Below are positions 1 to 8,743 of a stretch of 64,000 bases of DNA, piece after piece. The stretch spans positions 558,001 through 622,000 of the forward strand of contig NZ_JBHUGF010000011.1 of NCBI RefSeq assembly GCF_042681745.1, read 5' to 3'. The position numbers were made by a program, and so were the translations under genes. Within the stretch, counting starts at the first letter, position 1; each line of letters starts with the position of its first letter. Origin of the DNA: Saccharibacillus nicotianae (lineage in GTDB: Bacteria; Bacillota; Bacilli; Paenibacillales; Paenibacillaceae). The notes beneath the pieces are model-generated. The model did not search any database. It saw nothing but the letters and a program-made list of their open reading frames with translations, and was not told the DNA's origin.

Positions 1-296
1 GATTACCGACTATTTTACCTACACAATCACCATTGCTAGCTGCTACAGAAGATTATATTGAAGATAGAACACCAACATCTATAAATTGGCGTCAATCGAC
101 CTCAGTTTCAACGATTTCGCCATCTGGGACAGTTACAGCAGCGGAAATGCAAGATATTCGTACTGATCTAGAGCATCAATTCCGCTATTCTGGTCGTGGC
201 GGAATTCAGCCTAATGAATTTAATCGTTTAGTAGATAGAGTATATCGAGAATTACAACGTAAATTAAAATTCGATTATCAACGTCGTGGTATGTAG
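1..296 (+). CDS. C-terminal fragment of an unknown eCIS-locus protein (5' end outside window)
   Basis: The frame is open from base 3 with no stop or convincing start, so this is the last ~98 residues of a gene that begins upstream. A TTG at 33 has no ribosome-binding site. The visible part is a Pro/Thr/Ser-rich stretch, then a helical, charged tail ending in a basic segment (YRELQRKLKFDYQRRGM). It lies directly upstream of the LysM tube adaptor and is transcribed with the baseplate genes, so it is presumably a structural or assembly component. I do not recognise the family. The length and order are compatible with the small proteins found between tube and baseplate genes in eCIS loci. Confidence 0.6.
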   Translation, partial: LPTILPTQSPLLAATEDYIEDRTPTSINWRQSTSVSTISPSGTVTAAEMQDIRTDLEHQFRYSGRGGIQPNEFNRLVDRVYRELQRKLKFDYQRRGM

Positions 297-322
297 CGAT
301 GATAGATGAAGGAGGAACAGTA

Positions 323-928
323 ATGGCTTTGGAAAAAGCACGTATTGTACCAGAGGATGATTCCTCTTCTACTGTTCATGTACTATTTAATCCGACCGAG
401 TATTCTATCCAGTCTAATATGGGTTGGACAGACGATAATAATGGTACACCTAATCAATATTTACCTAAAGTATCAGGAAATTTGAATATGGAACTTTTTT
501 TCGATACCTCGATAGAAGGTAGCGATGTAAGAATGTATATTAATCAATTAAACAATTTGCTGCAAGAGGATACTCAGAAAAAGCGTCCGCGCAAATATAC
601 TTTTGCTTGGGGAACTTTTCAATATGCAGGGTATATGGAAATCAAATCTCAAAAGTTCACTCTTTTTATGGAAAATGGTATTCCTTTACGTGCTAGAGTA
701 GGTGTCACATTTGATCAACGTGATGAATCAACAGCAACTACATCGACTAGTAGTTCGACTCAAGCATCTGGACAAATTGTAGCTGGGCAGGGCGAGTCTT
801 TAAGTGAAGCTGCTAATAAACAATACAATGACCCTACCGAGTGGCGGCCAATCGCTCAAGCGAGCGGAATAGATGATCCTCTACAAGATATGACTAATGT
901 AATGTTCAATGTACCGGGGAAAAAATAA
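323..928 (+). CDS. eCIS tube-baseplate adaptor with C-terminal LysM domain (Afp7/Pvc7-like)
   Basis: 201 residues. The N-terminal ~140 residues carry the VLFNPTEYSI signature of the CIS tube-protein family. After a Thr/Ser linker (about residues 142-152), the C-terminus has a LysM-like unit (GQGESLSEAANKQYNDP, then WRPIAQASGIDDP). In antifeeding prophage and PVC particles the homologue joins the last tube ring to the spike hub. The start at 323 is chosen because AAGGAGG lies 7 bases upstream; the in-frame ATG at 299 has no such site. The stop abuts the ATG of the next gene, so the two are translationally coupled. Confidence 0.85.
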   Translation: MALEKARIVPEDDSSSTVHVLFNPTEYSIQSNMGWTDDNNGTPNQYLPKVSGNLNMELFFDTSIEGSDVRMYINQLNNLLQEDTQKKRPRKYTFAWGTFQYAGYMEIKSQKFTLFMENGIPLRARVGVTFDQRDESTATTSTSSSTQASGQIVAGQGESLSEAANKQYNDPTEWRPIAQASGIDDPLQDMTNVMFNVPGKK

Positions 929-2023
929 ATGGGAACTATTACATTAGCAGATTCACCTATGGATTACGAAACGTTATACAAAAGTTATGATGAATTTTTG
1001 GCTCCACGATTCAAAATAACATGCGGAGGTCAAACCTTCGATACTGATACACTTCCTATACAACATTTGTCTGTATATACAACAACAGAGCCAATGGCAG
1101 ATTCAGCTTCTTTCAGTATCGAAGAGGGATTTGATTCTCAGCAGACTGAATTTACATATGAATCTTCTTTCGAATTGGCGCAGACCATAGAGATTGATAT
1201 GGGATATGGTAATCAGCTAAAGACTGTTTTTATCGGTTATATCGTATCAGTTACTTACGAATTTCCAAGCGATAGTGAGCCATTAATGACAGTTCGTTGT
1301 ATGGACATGACTTTTCTCATGATGAAAACCTATAGTGAAAAAGTATGGCAAAAGAAAAAGCATAGTGAAGTAGTACAAGATGTTGCTTCCTCTTATTCAA
1401 GTCAATTATTTATAGATACAACAGATACGATAATCGAAAATATTTATCAAAATAAACAAGCAGATTATCTATTTCTACGTGAATTGGCTCAACGCAGCAA
1501 TCGTCAATTACTGATTGCAGGAAAGTCTATTTATTTTCGCAAAGTAGTTGAACGTAAAACACCATTTATAACACTAACATGGGGTCAGGGGCTACTATCT
1601 TTACGATTAGAAATGAATATTGCTTCTCAATTAAGTGGAATAAATGTACGTAGTTGGGATCAGCTGAATCGTGAGTTGATAGCTTCTTCTAGTTATACCA
1701 TAGTTAAAATAGGTAGCGGTACACAAACGGGAAGTCAAATTGTGGCTGCATTAGGAACTTATGAAGAATATGTAGATATGGATGGAGAATCACAAACAGA
1801 TGTTCAAAGTGTTGCAGATGGTATTATGCAATCTCGCTCCATGGAATTGCTTCATGGTTATGGGGAGTGTATCGGTATTCCTGATCTACGTGCTGGACTT
1901 TATATTGCATTTGAAGGTGTAGGTAAGCGAGCGGGAAGTGTCACGTATCTCAGTGAAGTGAATCATACGATTGATGATAACGGATATATTATTCAATTCG
2001 AAACAAAGGGGAATGCAATATGA
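929..2023 (+). CDS. eCIS spike hub, phage late control gene D / gp27-like
   Basis: 364 residues resembling the gp27/gene-D half of VgrG. The N-terminal region (PRFKITCGGQTF, then a beta-rich domain) and the middle region with EVVQDVASSY and YLFLRELAQRSNRQLLI are typical of this fold. It would form the trimeric hub on which the spike sits. In Afp8 and VgrG the hub and spike are fused; here they are two genes overlapping by 4 bases (ATGA at 2020-2023), the split arrangement also seen in many Gram-positive eCIS. No ribosome-binding site is needed beyond GGGGA just before the start. Confidence 0.85.
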   Translation: MGTITLADSPMDYETLYKSYDEFLAPRFKITCGGQTFDTDTLPIQHLSVYTTTEPMADSASFSIEEGFDSQQTEFTYESSFELAQTIEIDMGYGNQLKTVFIGYIVSVTYEFPSDSEPLMTVRCMDMTFLMMKTYSEKVWQKKKHSEVVQDVASSYSSQLFIDTTDTIIENIYQNKQADYLFLRELAQRSNRQLLIAGKSIYFRKVVERKTPFITLTWGQGLLSLRLEMNIASQLSGINVRSWDQLNRELIASSSYTIVKIGSGTQTGSQIVAALGTYEEYVDMDGESQTDVQSVADGIMQSRSMELLHGYGECIGIPDLRAGLYIAFEGVGKRAGSVTYLSEVNHTIDDNGYIIQFETKGNAI

Positions 2024-2739
2024 TTTTTCCAGATTCCTATTATGATTCACGTCGACGACAAGACGCACGAATTTCTGGTGTGACTATTGGTAAGGTAACT
2101 AACAATACAGATCCTGAAAAGCTAGCTCGTGTCAAACTGATGTTAGAGATGCATCATGGTGATTTTGAAACGGATTGGGTACGAGTCGCCAGTTCGATGG
2201 CAGGCAGTGCAAGAGGAAGCTTATTTATTCCAGAAGTAGATGATGAGGTGCTTGTTGCTTTTCATTTGGGAGATATCACCCGTCCTTATGTTATCGGATT
2301 GTTGTGGAGTAAATTAGCTGTACCGGAACCAATGGAAGATGAGAATAACCGTAAAAAAATAAAAACAAAAGGGGGCCATGAAATTACTTTTGATGAAGCT
2401 CAAGATAAAGGGAAAATGACATTTAAAAGTGCTAAAGGGCATCAAATCGCAATGGATGATGGCGAAAATACAGTAGAATTTACTGATGCAGCTGCTAAAC
2501 ACAAAATCACATTAGCTGGAGGCACCTCTGGCGCGGTTACGATTGTAAGCGGAGATACCAAAATCACTCTTAATGATCAAGGAGATATTACACTGACTAG
2601 TAACAAATCTGTAAGTATCAGTTCATCACAGATTTCTTTGGAGGCGAAAGGAACACTAGATCTCAAATCATCCGGCCCGCTTACGATCAAGTCAGATGCT
2701 ATTGTCTCAATTAAAGGAACATTAGTCAAAGTCAATTAA
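2020..2739 (+). CDS. eCIS spike protein, gpV/gp5-like (baseplate assembly protein V)
   Basis: 239 residues. Residues about 15-95 form the OB-fold of gpV/gp5 (RISGVTIGKVTNN, LARVKLMLEMHHGDFETDWVR, EVDDEVLVAFHLGDITRPYV). From about residue 110 on there are short beta-strand repeats (ITFDEAQDKGKMTF, ITLAGG, ITLNDQGDITLTSNKSVSI, DLKSSGPLTIKSDAIVSIKG) that should make the trimeric beta-helix needle. The pointed tip is probably completed by the PAAR-like protein at 14082-14471. It is coupled to the hub gene by a 4-base overlap. Confidence 0.88.
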   Translation: MIFPDSYYDSRRRQDARISGVTIGKVTNNTDPEKLARVKLMLEMHHGDFETDWVRVASSMAGSARGSLFIPEVDDEVLVAFHLGDITRPYVIGLLWSKLAVPEPMEDENNRKKIKTKGGHEITFDEAQDKGKMTFKSAKGHQIAMDDGENTVEFTDAAAKHKITLAGGTSGAVTIVSGDTKITLNDQGDITLTSNKSVSISSSQISLEAKGTLDLKSSGPLTIKSDAIVSIKGTLVKVN

Positions 2740-2813
2740 ACTCTATTTGAAAGTAATCGAAATAAGATTGAACGTGATAACCTTGCTGACTTTCATATTT
2801 AGGAGGGAGACAT

Positions 2814-3215
2814 ATGAATCGTGATTTTCTAGGTAGAGGCTGGTCTTTTCCCATTCAAGTGGATACTGCAACAGGCAAAATAAAAATGTCAGAGTACAGC
2901 GATGATATTCGTGAAGCTATTCGTATTCTGATTCGTACTTCTCCAGGCGAACGAGTTATGAATCCTGATTATGGTTGTCGTATTCGCCGCTATCAATTTG
3001 ATTCGATTGATGTAACAACACTTCATCTGATGGCAAGTAGTGTGAAAGATGCCATTGAACGTTGGGAGCCGAGAGTCACTGCTGTAAGAGTGACTGCATT
3101 ATCAGATCAACAGGAGAATGGTTTAGTTCAACTAGAAGTTGAGTACCGTGAGCGCTCTACTAATCATGTAACCAATCAAGTTTATCCGTTTTATATCTAT
3201 GAAGGAACAGGTTGA
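2814..3215 (+). CDS. eCIS baseplate wedge protein, gp25/GPW family (Afp9-like)
   Basis: 133 residues, the usual length for the gp25-like wedge protein that nucleates sheath assembly. The family features are visible: FLGRGWSFPIQVD near the N-terminus, an amphipathic helix (DIREAIRILIRTSPGERVMNP) with the conserved TSPGER motif, and DYGCRIRRYQFD. AGGAGGGAGACAT precedes the ATG. The 74-base gap after the spike gene is the largest in this part of the operon but contains no obvious terminator. Confidence 0.92.
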   Translation: MNRDFLGRGWSFPIQVDTATGKIKMSEYSDDIREAIRILIRTSPGERVMNPDYGCRIRRYQFDSIDVTTLHLMASSVKDAIERWEPRVTAVRVTALSDQQENGLVQLEVEYRERSTNHVTNQVYPFYIYEGTG

Positions 3216-3251
3216 GACAATACATAACTATTTAAAAAGGAGGATTGAGAG

Positions 3252-6200
3252 ATGGGCTTATCATGGGAACAGATCAGCAATCTAGCTTCACCAGCGATCG
3301 ATTCAAGGGAGCTTGCTGACTTGGTACGTGAGATGAAGGAATTGGTTCCTTTTTATACACCAGAATGGCGATTTACACCAGATGATCCTGACGCAGGAAC
3401 TACTCTTTTTTATATTTTTGCTGATATGTTGCTTGAAAATATTAAGCGACTCAATCAAGCTCCTTTGAATAACTACCTCTCTTTTCTCAATCTAATCGGT
3501 GTTGAACCTATTCATTCGCGCGCAGCTTCTGCCTGCTTAACATTTCAATTAAGTCAAGGATCAACCCAGCCTGTATTTATTCCAGCACGCACACCTGTAC
3601 TGGCAGAGTCTGAAGGTCAAGAAGTTACTTTTGAAACGACATCGTCTATGTTAGTCACAACGGCTCAAATGATAGGAATCTATCAAGTCGATGGTCAACG
3701 CGATCATATTGTTCCCATAGGTCAATCATTACTGACAAAAGACTCCAAGATCTCAAAAGACGTGTCTATCCCTTATCGTTTGTTTGATGCTAATAACAGT
3801 GACGAGAATATTCAGGAACATATCTTATATACTGCTCATCCGATACTGGATTATTTAGAAGGAGCTACTCGAATTGAATGGATTCCCTGGTTGGAACCTG
3901 CGTATGCAGCCACAGATTGGTGCCGTTTATTAGCCGATCCTGCCTATGCAGAATGGACATATTGGTCTCAAGGTCAGTGGAAAGTATTTAATCATGTACA
4001 AGCAGTAAAAGGAAAAATACGTTTGAGTAAAGCCGCAGGGTCGCGTCTAGAACGTTGTTTGATCGAAGGGAATGAACAACTATGGATACGTTGCCGTATT
4101 GTACATTCTTTAGAACAAAATCATCCATCTTCTATATCACAAGAAGATCTTCAATGGTTATCTACAATACGATTGAATCGTCTTACCATCAGACCCGTAA
4201 TGCAACCACTTTTAGGGGGAGGACAACGTATAGACGAAATTGGTATTGCCCCAACACGTTTATTTTTGGACGATCAAGAATTGGATCAAGAGCAATTTTA
4301 TCCATTTGGTAAATTGTTTTATACATATGGTTGTTTTTATATGGAATCAACTGAGATCTTTAGCAAATCTGGTAGTTGGATCACTCTGCGTTATCAAAGT
4401 GGCTTTGTCAATCAAAGAGCGCTGCCAGAACCGGATATAGAACCACGCTGGCGTCCAGTCATGCGTACTTCAGAATTTGATACACGTCATGCAGTCTATG
4501 CCTGTATCGAACGGGTGATCTGGGAATATTGGAATGGTCAGTCCTGGGTACGGCTTATAAATACAGCGCGTGAGATGGACTATCAATTTCGTGCACCAGA
4601 CATAATAACAACTACTCGTAGTGAACGCGGGCAAATAAATTCAGTAACGACAAAAGCTTCTTCTATAGAATTGGATGGACAGCCTGAACATCTGCATGAC
4701 CAAAAGTGGGAATTCGAGTGTCCTGCTGATCTTGTCCCGACCATGGTCAATGGATTAGAAGGATATTGGATTCGCGCGCGTATTATTGAATTAGATAATG
4801 CGTATGCACCGTATGCTATTTATCGCTCGCCATGGATACAACAATTGCGACTTCAATATAGCTACCGTGATTCTTTTCCTGTTCAACAGTGTATAGCTGC
4901 TAATCATGGTGAAAGTAAAACATGGAATAGTACGATCCCTACTAATTTTTTTCCTTTTGAAGTATTAGACCACACCCAGCCTGCTTGTTATATCGTATTT
5001 GACCAAGCACCTTCAGGCGGGCCTCTTCATATGTATATAGAGTTAGAGCCCCTAAGTGAATTGATGAATAATGATCCTGTAACGATTGATTGGGAATATT
5101 GGCAAGATCATCAAGGACATCAGGGATGGGCGGCATTAGAAATATATGATTTTACTGAAGGTTTAACAGGAAGCGGAGGTATACAATGGTCTGCTCCCAA
5201 CGATTTCGGCAGGTATTCTCGTTTTGGACAAAAAGGTTATTGGATTCGTCTTGTAGATCGTCAACGTCGATTCGGGCAAAAGAATATACCCTATCCTGTT
5301 GTGAAAAGTATTCACTGGAATACAGTACCAGCGATTCAGCAACAGAGTATTACAGAGGAAAAACCAGATGTTACTCAAGGAGTAGAGGGTGTATATTTTA
5401 AATTGTTACGCACGCCTGTACATGCAGAAGAGGTGTGGGTAAATGAAACCCATTTGCAAGAACATAATGAATGGCTTCGAGTACAGCAAGAAGAACCTGA
5501 TGATATCCAAAGTGTGATTTTACCTGACGGTTCTCAACAAGTCTGGCGTAAATGGAAAGCTGTTGTAAGTCTCCAAGGTTCTGGAGCATTGGATCGCCAC
5601 TACCGAATTGATCGCGCACAGGGCGAAGTTTATTTTGGTAATGGTCGATACGGTAAAGTACCGACAACGGTAGGAACGGGTAGAATTAAAGTGAATTATC
5701 GCTTATCAGCAGGTGATCTAGGCAATGTAGAACAGAATACAATTAACCGTTTGCGTTATGCCAAAGCATTTATTGATAAAGTGTGGAATCCTTTACCCGC
5801 TTATGGAGGTCATGATCGTGAGCAGACTATTGAAGCTGTTCAACGTGGACCCGCACAGTTAAAACATCGTAATCGTGCAGTGACGATAGAAGATTATGAA
5901 TCACTCGCTTATGAAGCAGATGCACATGTTGCCAAAGTGAAATGTTTCTCCGGTCGAAATGCACAGCTAGTTCGAGAAGCAGGTAGTATTACACTTGTCA
6001 TTATGGTCAAAGATGCTGATTGGGGTAGACGCTATTTTCCTGAGTTACGCAAACGTGTACGTCAGCACATGATTCCTCGAATGTCGGCTATGATTTTTCC
6101 AGAATCTTTATTTATTATTGAACCGATATATCTTGAGATTGATGTTACAGCAGAAGTATATGTGCGTAGCATGGAAGATTTGGTTCCAGTGGAAGAAGAA

Positions 6201-6476
6201 TGTATAAATAGGTTGGATCGATTTTTAAATGCAATTACTGGACAGCATGATGGTCAAGGCTGGGATATCGGAGAGCAACCACAGCCATCTGTATTTTATC
6301 CATTGTTACAATCCGTTTCAGGTGTTAAATATGTCAACAAGCTAACGATTGAGATTTTTCAGCGAACTTCAGATCATCGTAAAGAATTAACAGCACAACA
6401 AGCTGCAATGATTGACCATAGCATTGTTCATGGTGGAAAGCATAATTTGAGTGTGCATACGGATTGGAGTAAATAA
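3252..6476 (+). CDS. eCIS baseplate J-family wedge protein, large form (Afp11-like)
   Basis: 1074 residues. The N-terminus has the wedge signature (LVPFYTPEWRFTPDDPDAGTT, then IFADMLLENIKRLNQAP). The C-terminal third carries the baseplate-J region (GEVYFGNGRYGKVPTT, LSAGDLGNVEQNTINRL, RNRAVTIEDYESLAYEAD), followed by domains found in gp6-like wedge proteins. The middle ~500 residues are Trp-rich beta domains with two similar segments (around residues 400-520 and 600-680, each with YWIR motifs), suggesting internal duplication of a decorating domain. AGGAGG lies 8 bases upstream of the start. In the particle it would form the inner baseplate wedge. Confidence 0.9.
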   Translation: MGLSWEQISNLASPAIDSRELADLVREMKELVPFYTPEWRFTPDDPDAGTTLFYIFADMLLENIKRLNQAPLNNYLSFLNLIGVEPIHSRAASACLTFQLSQGSTQPVFIPARTPVLAESEGQEVTFETTSSMLVTTAQMIGIYQVDGQRDHIVPIGQSLLTKDSKISKDVSIPYRLFDANNSDENIQEHILYTAHPILDYLEGATRIEWIPWLEPAYAATDWCRLLADPAYAEWTYWSQGQWKVFNHVQAVKGKIRLSKAAGSRLERCLIEGNEQLWIRCRIVHSLEQNHPSSISQEDLQWLSTIRLNRLTIRPVMQPLLGGGQRIDEIGIAPTRLFLDDQELDQEQFYPFGKLFYTYGCFYMESTEIFSKSGSWITLRYQSGFVNQRALPEPDIEPRWRPVMRTSEFDTRHAVYACIERVIWEYWNGQSWVRLINTAREMDYQFRAPDIITTTRSERGQINSVTTKASSIELDGQPEHLHDQKWEFECPADLVPTMVNGLEGYWIRARIIELDNAYAPYAIYRSPWIQQLRLQYSYRDSFPVQQCIAANHGESKTWNSTIPTNFFPFEVLDHTQPACYIVFDQAPSGGPLHMYIELEPLSELMNNDPVTIDWEYWQDHQGHQGWAALEIYDFTEGLTGSGGIQWSAPNDFGRYSRFGQKGYWIRLVDRQRRFGQKNIPYPVVKSIHWNTVPAIQQQSITEEKPDVTQGVEGVYFKLLRTPVHAEEVWVNETHLQEHNEWLRVQQEEPDDIQSVILPDGSQQVWRKWKAVVSLQGSGALDRHYRIDRAQGEVYFGNGRYGKVPTTVGTGRIKVNYRLSAGDLGNVEQNTINRLRYAKAFIDKVWNPLPAYGGHDREQTIEAVQRGPAQLKHRNRAVTIEDYESLAYEADAHVAKVKCFSGRNAQLVREAGSITLVIMVKDADWGRRYFPELRKRVRQHMIPRMSAMIFPESLFIIEPIYLEIDVTAEVYVRSMEDLVPVEEECINRLDRFLNAITGQHDGQGWDIGEQPQPSVFYPLLQSVSGVKYVNKLTIEIFQRTSDHRKELTAQQAAMIDHSIVHGGKHNLSVHTDWSK

Positions 6477-6496
6477 AGAGATCAAAGGAGGATATC

Positions 6497-8710
6497 ATGC
6501 TACCTAATCTGAATTTGGATGACCGAACATATCAAGAGATTTTAGATCGTGCGAGACAGTCTATCCATCGTCTTGACCCTGGTTGGACCGATGAGAATAC
6601 ACATGATCCTGGAATCACTATGATCGAATTATTTGCTTATATTACTGAAGCACAACAGTACTATATCAATCGAGTTACAGCACGTAATGAATTCAAATTC
6701 CTTAAATTATTAGGTGTTATTCCTGAGCCTACTAAGCAAGCATATGCAGAAATTCAGGTTTCTGGAGTAGAGCGGTCTAGATGGTTACCGGAAGGAACGA
6801 TACTATCAGCAGATCGTATTGATTTTGAGACAACGCAAAATCTTTACTTGTTGCCGCAGAAGATTGAACGTGTTGTTGTACAAGAAGATGCAGACTCCAC
6901 GATGCATGCATGGGAAGGGATACATTCTCCTGAATTTTATTTGTTTGGTAACGAAGCCAAACAAGATAGTCGATTTTATATTGGACTTGATTCAGCTTTA
7001 CCTTCAGATATACCGTTGCATATCACTTTTGATCTTGTAGAAGATGCTCAATTTTCAAGGAATACTGTAAATCAAGATCAGGAGCATATTAAACCTCCTG
7101 TTCAATTAGAATGGTCTTATTTTGGAGAGTGGAGTGAAGGTCAGTATGGATGGAACCCATTAACGATTCTAGCAGACTATACAAGGGAACTTACTTTTGA
7201 CGGTAGTCTCTATTTTCAACTCACAGAGCCTATGGTCGCTCATGCGGTCTATCCAGCGGTGGATACACCGCGTTATTGGATACGTTGTGTATTACATCAA
7301 TCGGGCTACGAAACGCCGCCTATATTAAAACACTTATTGTTAAATACAATTCAAGCTAGAGAAGGTCATACAGCGATAGCCTTAGAACGTTTTGATTATG
7401 ATGGGTCTATTGGAGCTAAAGTACAATGGCTTCATCGCTTAGCACAAGAAGATGAAATTGAAGTACGTATTCGTGAACAAAATGGCTGGCATATCTGGCA
7501 TAGAATTGATGATATGGAACATGCTCATTCGGAAGAACGTTGTTATGTAGTGAAAAAAATGCAAGATGGCAGTGTATGTATTCATTTTGGCGATGGGAAT
7601 AAAGGAAAGGTTCCATCTATAGGCAAACGTAAAATAATGTTGATTGCATGGGAACCTTCTTTTCGAGAACGACGTTATATCGGTCAAAGTAACGGAATGC
7701 CTGTCCAACATTATCGCGTTGCTTCTCCGGGAGAAAAACTGGCTCATCTTCGAATTCAGGTGGGTACTAGTGACCCATCATCGAACGAAATGGTATGGCA
7801 TCATTGGCAACAAGTTGAGGATCTGGATAGTTCGGGTTCAGAAGATCGTCACTTTCAATACGATGAGTATAACGGTGAAATTCGATTTGGAGATAATGAG
7901 AAAGGGATGATTCCTGCTCCAGCGCCTACAAACAATATCTGTTTAATTGCTTATACATCAGGTGGTGGAGAGCGTGGCAATATCAAAAATAATACGCTTA
8001 CGTTGTTACCTCAAGTGGAATCTTCTTCTCTACAAGCGACTAATTACAGACATGGATACGGAGGACAAGATGCAGAGACTTTAGATCAGGCGAAGCGGAG
8101 ATTATCATCTGATTTGCACCAAATAAACCGTGCAGTTACAGCTTCAGATTATGAACAGATTGCTTTACGTACACCAGGGTTACGAGTAGCAAGTGTCAAA
8201 GCGTTACCTCTATATGTTAGCGGACTTGTAGACTATCCTAATCGTAAAGCAGCAGGTCAAATCACTTTAGTTGTTGTTCCTTATGGAAAAGGTAGACCCG
8301 AACCAAGTCCAGCTTATCTCCATGCGGTCAAACAACATATGGAGCAATATCGCTTATTAGGTACACAACTTCATGTTATTGGACCTCAATATATGACAGT
8401 TAATATACAAGCTCAATTAGTAGTAGAGCCTTATTGCAAAAATAAAATATCATTATTTACCGATGTATTAGAGAAATATTTTGATCCTTTGCGTCAACAA
8501 GGTGAATTTGGAAAAAGTATTCGTAGTAGTCAATTGCATAATCTTTTATCTCGTGTACCGGGCGTGATTTATGTTCAGGATGTATGGATTCATGTGGAAG
8601 GTACAGGTGCTAAGAGAGATGAGAGCGGAAATGTAAGTATTCCTCCTAATGGGTTAGCAGCAGGTGGAGATTATAACATTGAGTTATTTACACCTAATGA
8701 AATTCGCTAA
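6497..8710 (+). CDS. eCIS baseplate J-family wedge protein, second copy (Afp12-like)
   Basis: 737 residues, related in plan to the preceding gene. The N-terminus reads PNLNLDDRTYQEILDRARQS, then DPGWTDENTHDPGITMIELF and a helix. The C-terminal half has the J-region motifs (GEIRFGDNEKGMIPAP, GGGERGNIKNNTL, INRAVTASDYEQIALRTPG). A second FGDGNKGKVPSIGKRK element near residue 365 repeats the GEIRFGDNEKG motif, so the protein contains two copies of that beta unit. It partners the gp25 and large wedge proteins in the baseplate. AAAGGAGGATATC precedes the ATG, 20 bases after the previous stop. Confidence 0.88.
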   Translation: MLPNLNLDDRTYQEILDRARQSIHRLDPGWTDENTHDPGITMIELFAYITEAQQYYINRVTARNEFKFLKLLGVIPEPTKQAYAEIQVSGVERSRWLPEGTILSADRIDFETTQNLYLLPQKIERVVVQEDADSTMHAWEGIHSPEFYLFGNEAKQDSRFYIGLDSALPSDIPLHITFDLVEDAQFSRNTVNQDQEHIKPPVQLEWSYFGEWSEGQYGWNPLTILADYTRELTFDGSLYFQLTEPMVAHAVYPAVDTPRYWIRCVLHQSGYETPPILKHLLLNTIQAREGHTAIALERFDYDGSIGAKVQWLHRLAQEDEIEVRIREQNGWHIWHRIDDMEHAHSEERCYVVKKMQDGSVCIHFGDGNKGKVPSIGKRKIMLIAWEPSFRERRYIGQSNGMPVQHYRVASPGEKLAHLRIQVGTSDPSSNEMVWHHWQQVEDLDSSGSEDRHFQYDEYNGEIRFGDNEKGMIPAPAPTNNICLIAYTSGGGERGNIKNNTLTLLPQVESSSLQATNYRHGYGGQDAETLDQAKRRLSSDLHQINRAVTASDYEQIALRTPGLRVASVKALPLYVSGLVDYPNRKAAGQITLVVVPYGKGRPEPSPAYLHAVKQHMEQYRLLGTQLHVIGPQYMTVNIQAQLVVEPYCKNKISLFTDVLEKYFDPLRQQGEFGKSIRSSQLHNLLSRVPGVIYVQDVWIHVEGTGAKRDESGNVSIPPNGLAAGGDYNIELFTPNEIR

Positions 8711-8743
8711 GTTTGTCAAAGGAATGGAGAGGAGAGGACATTA

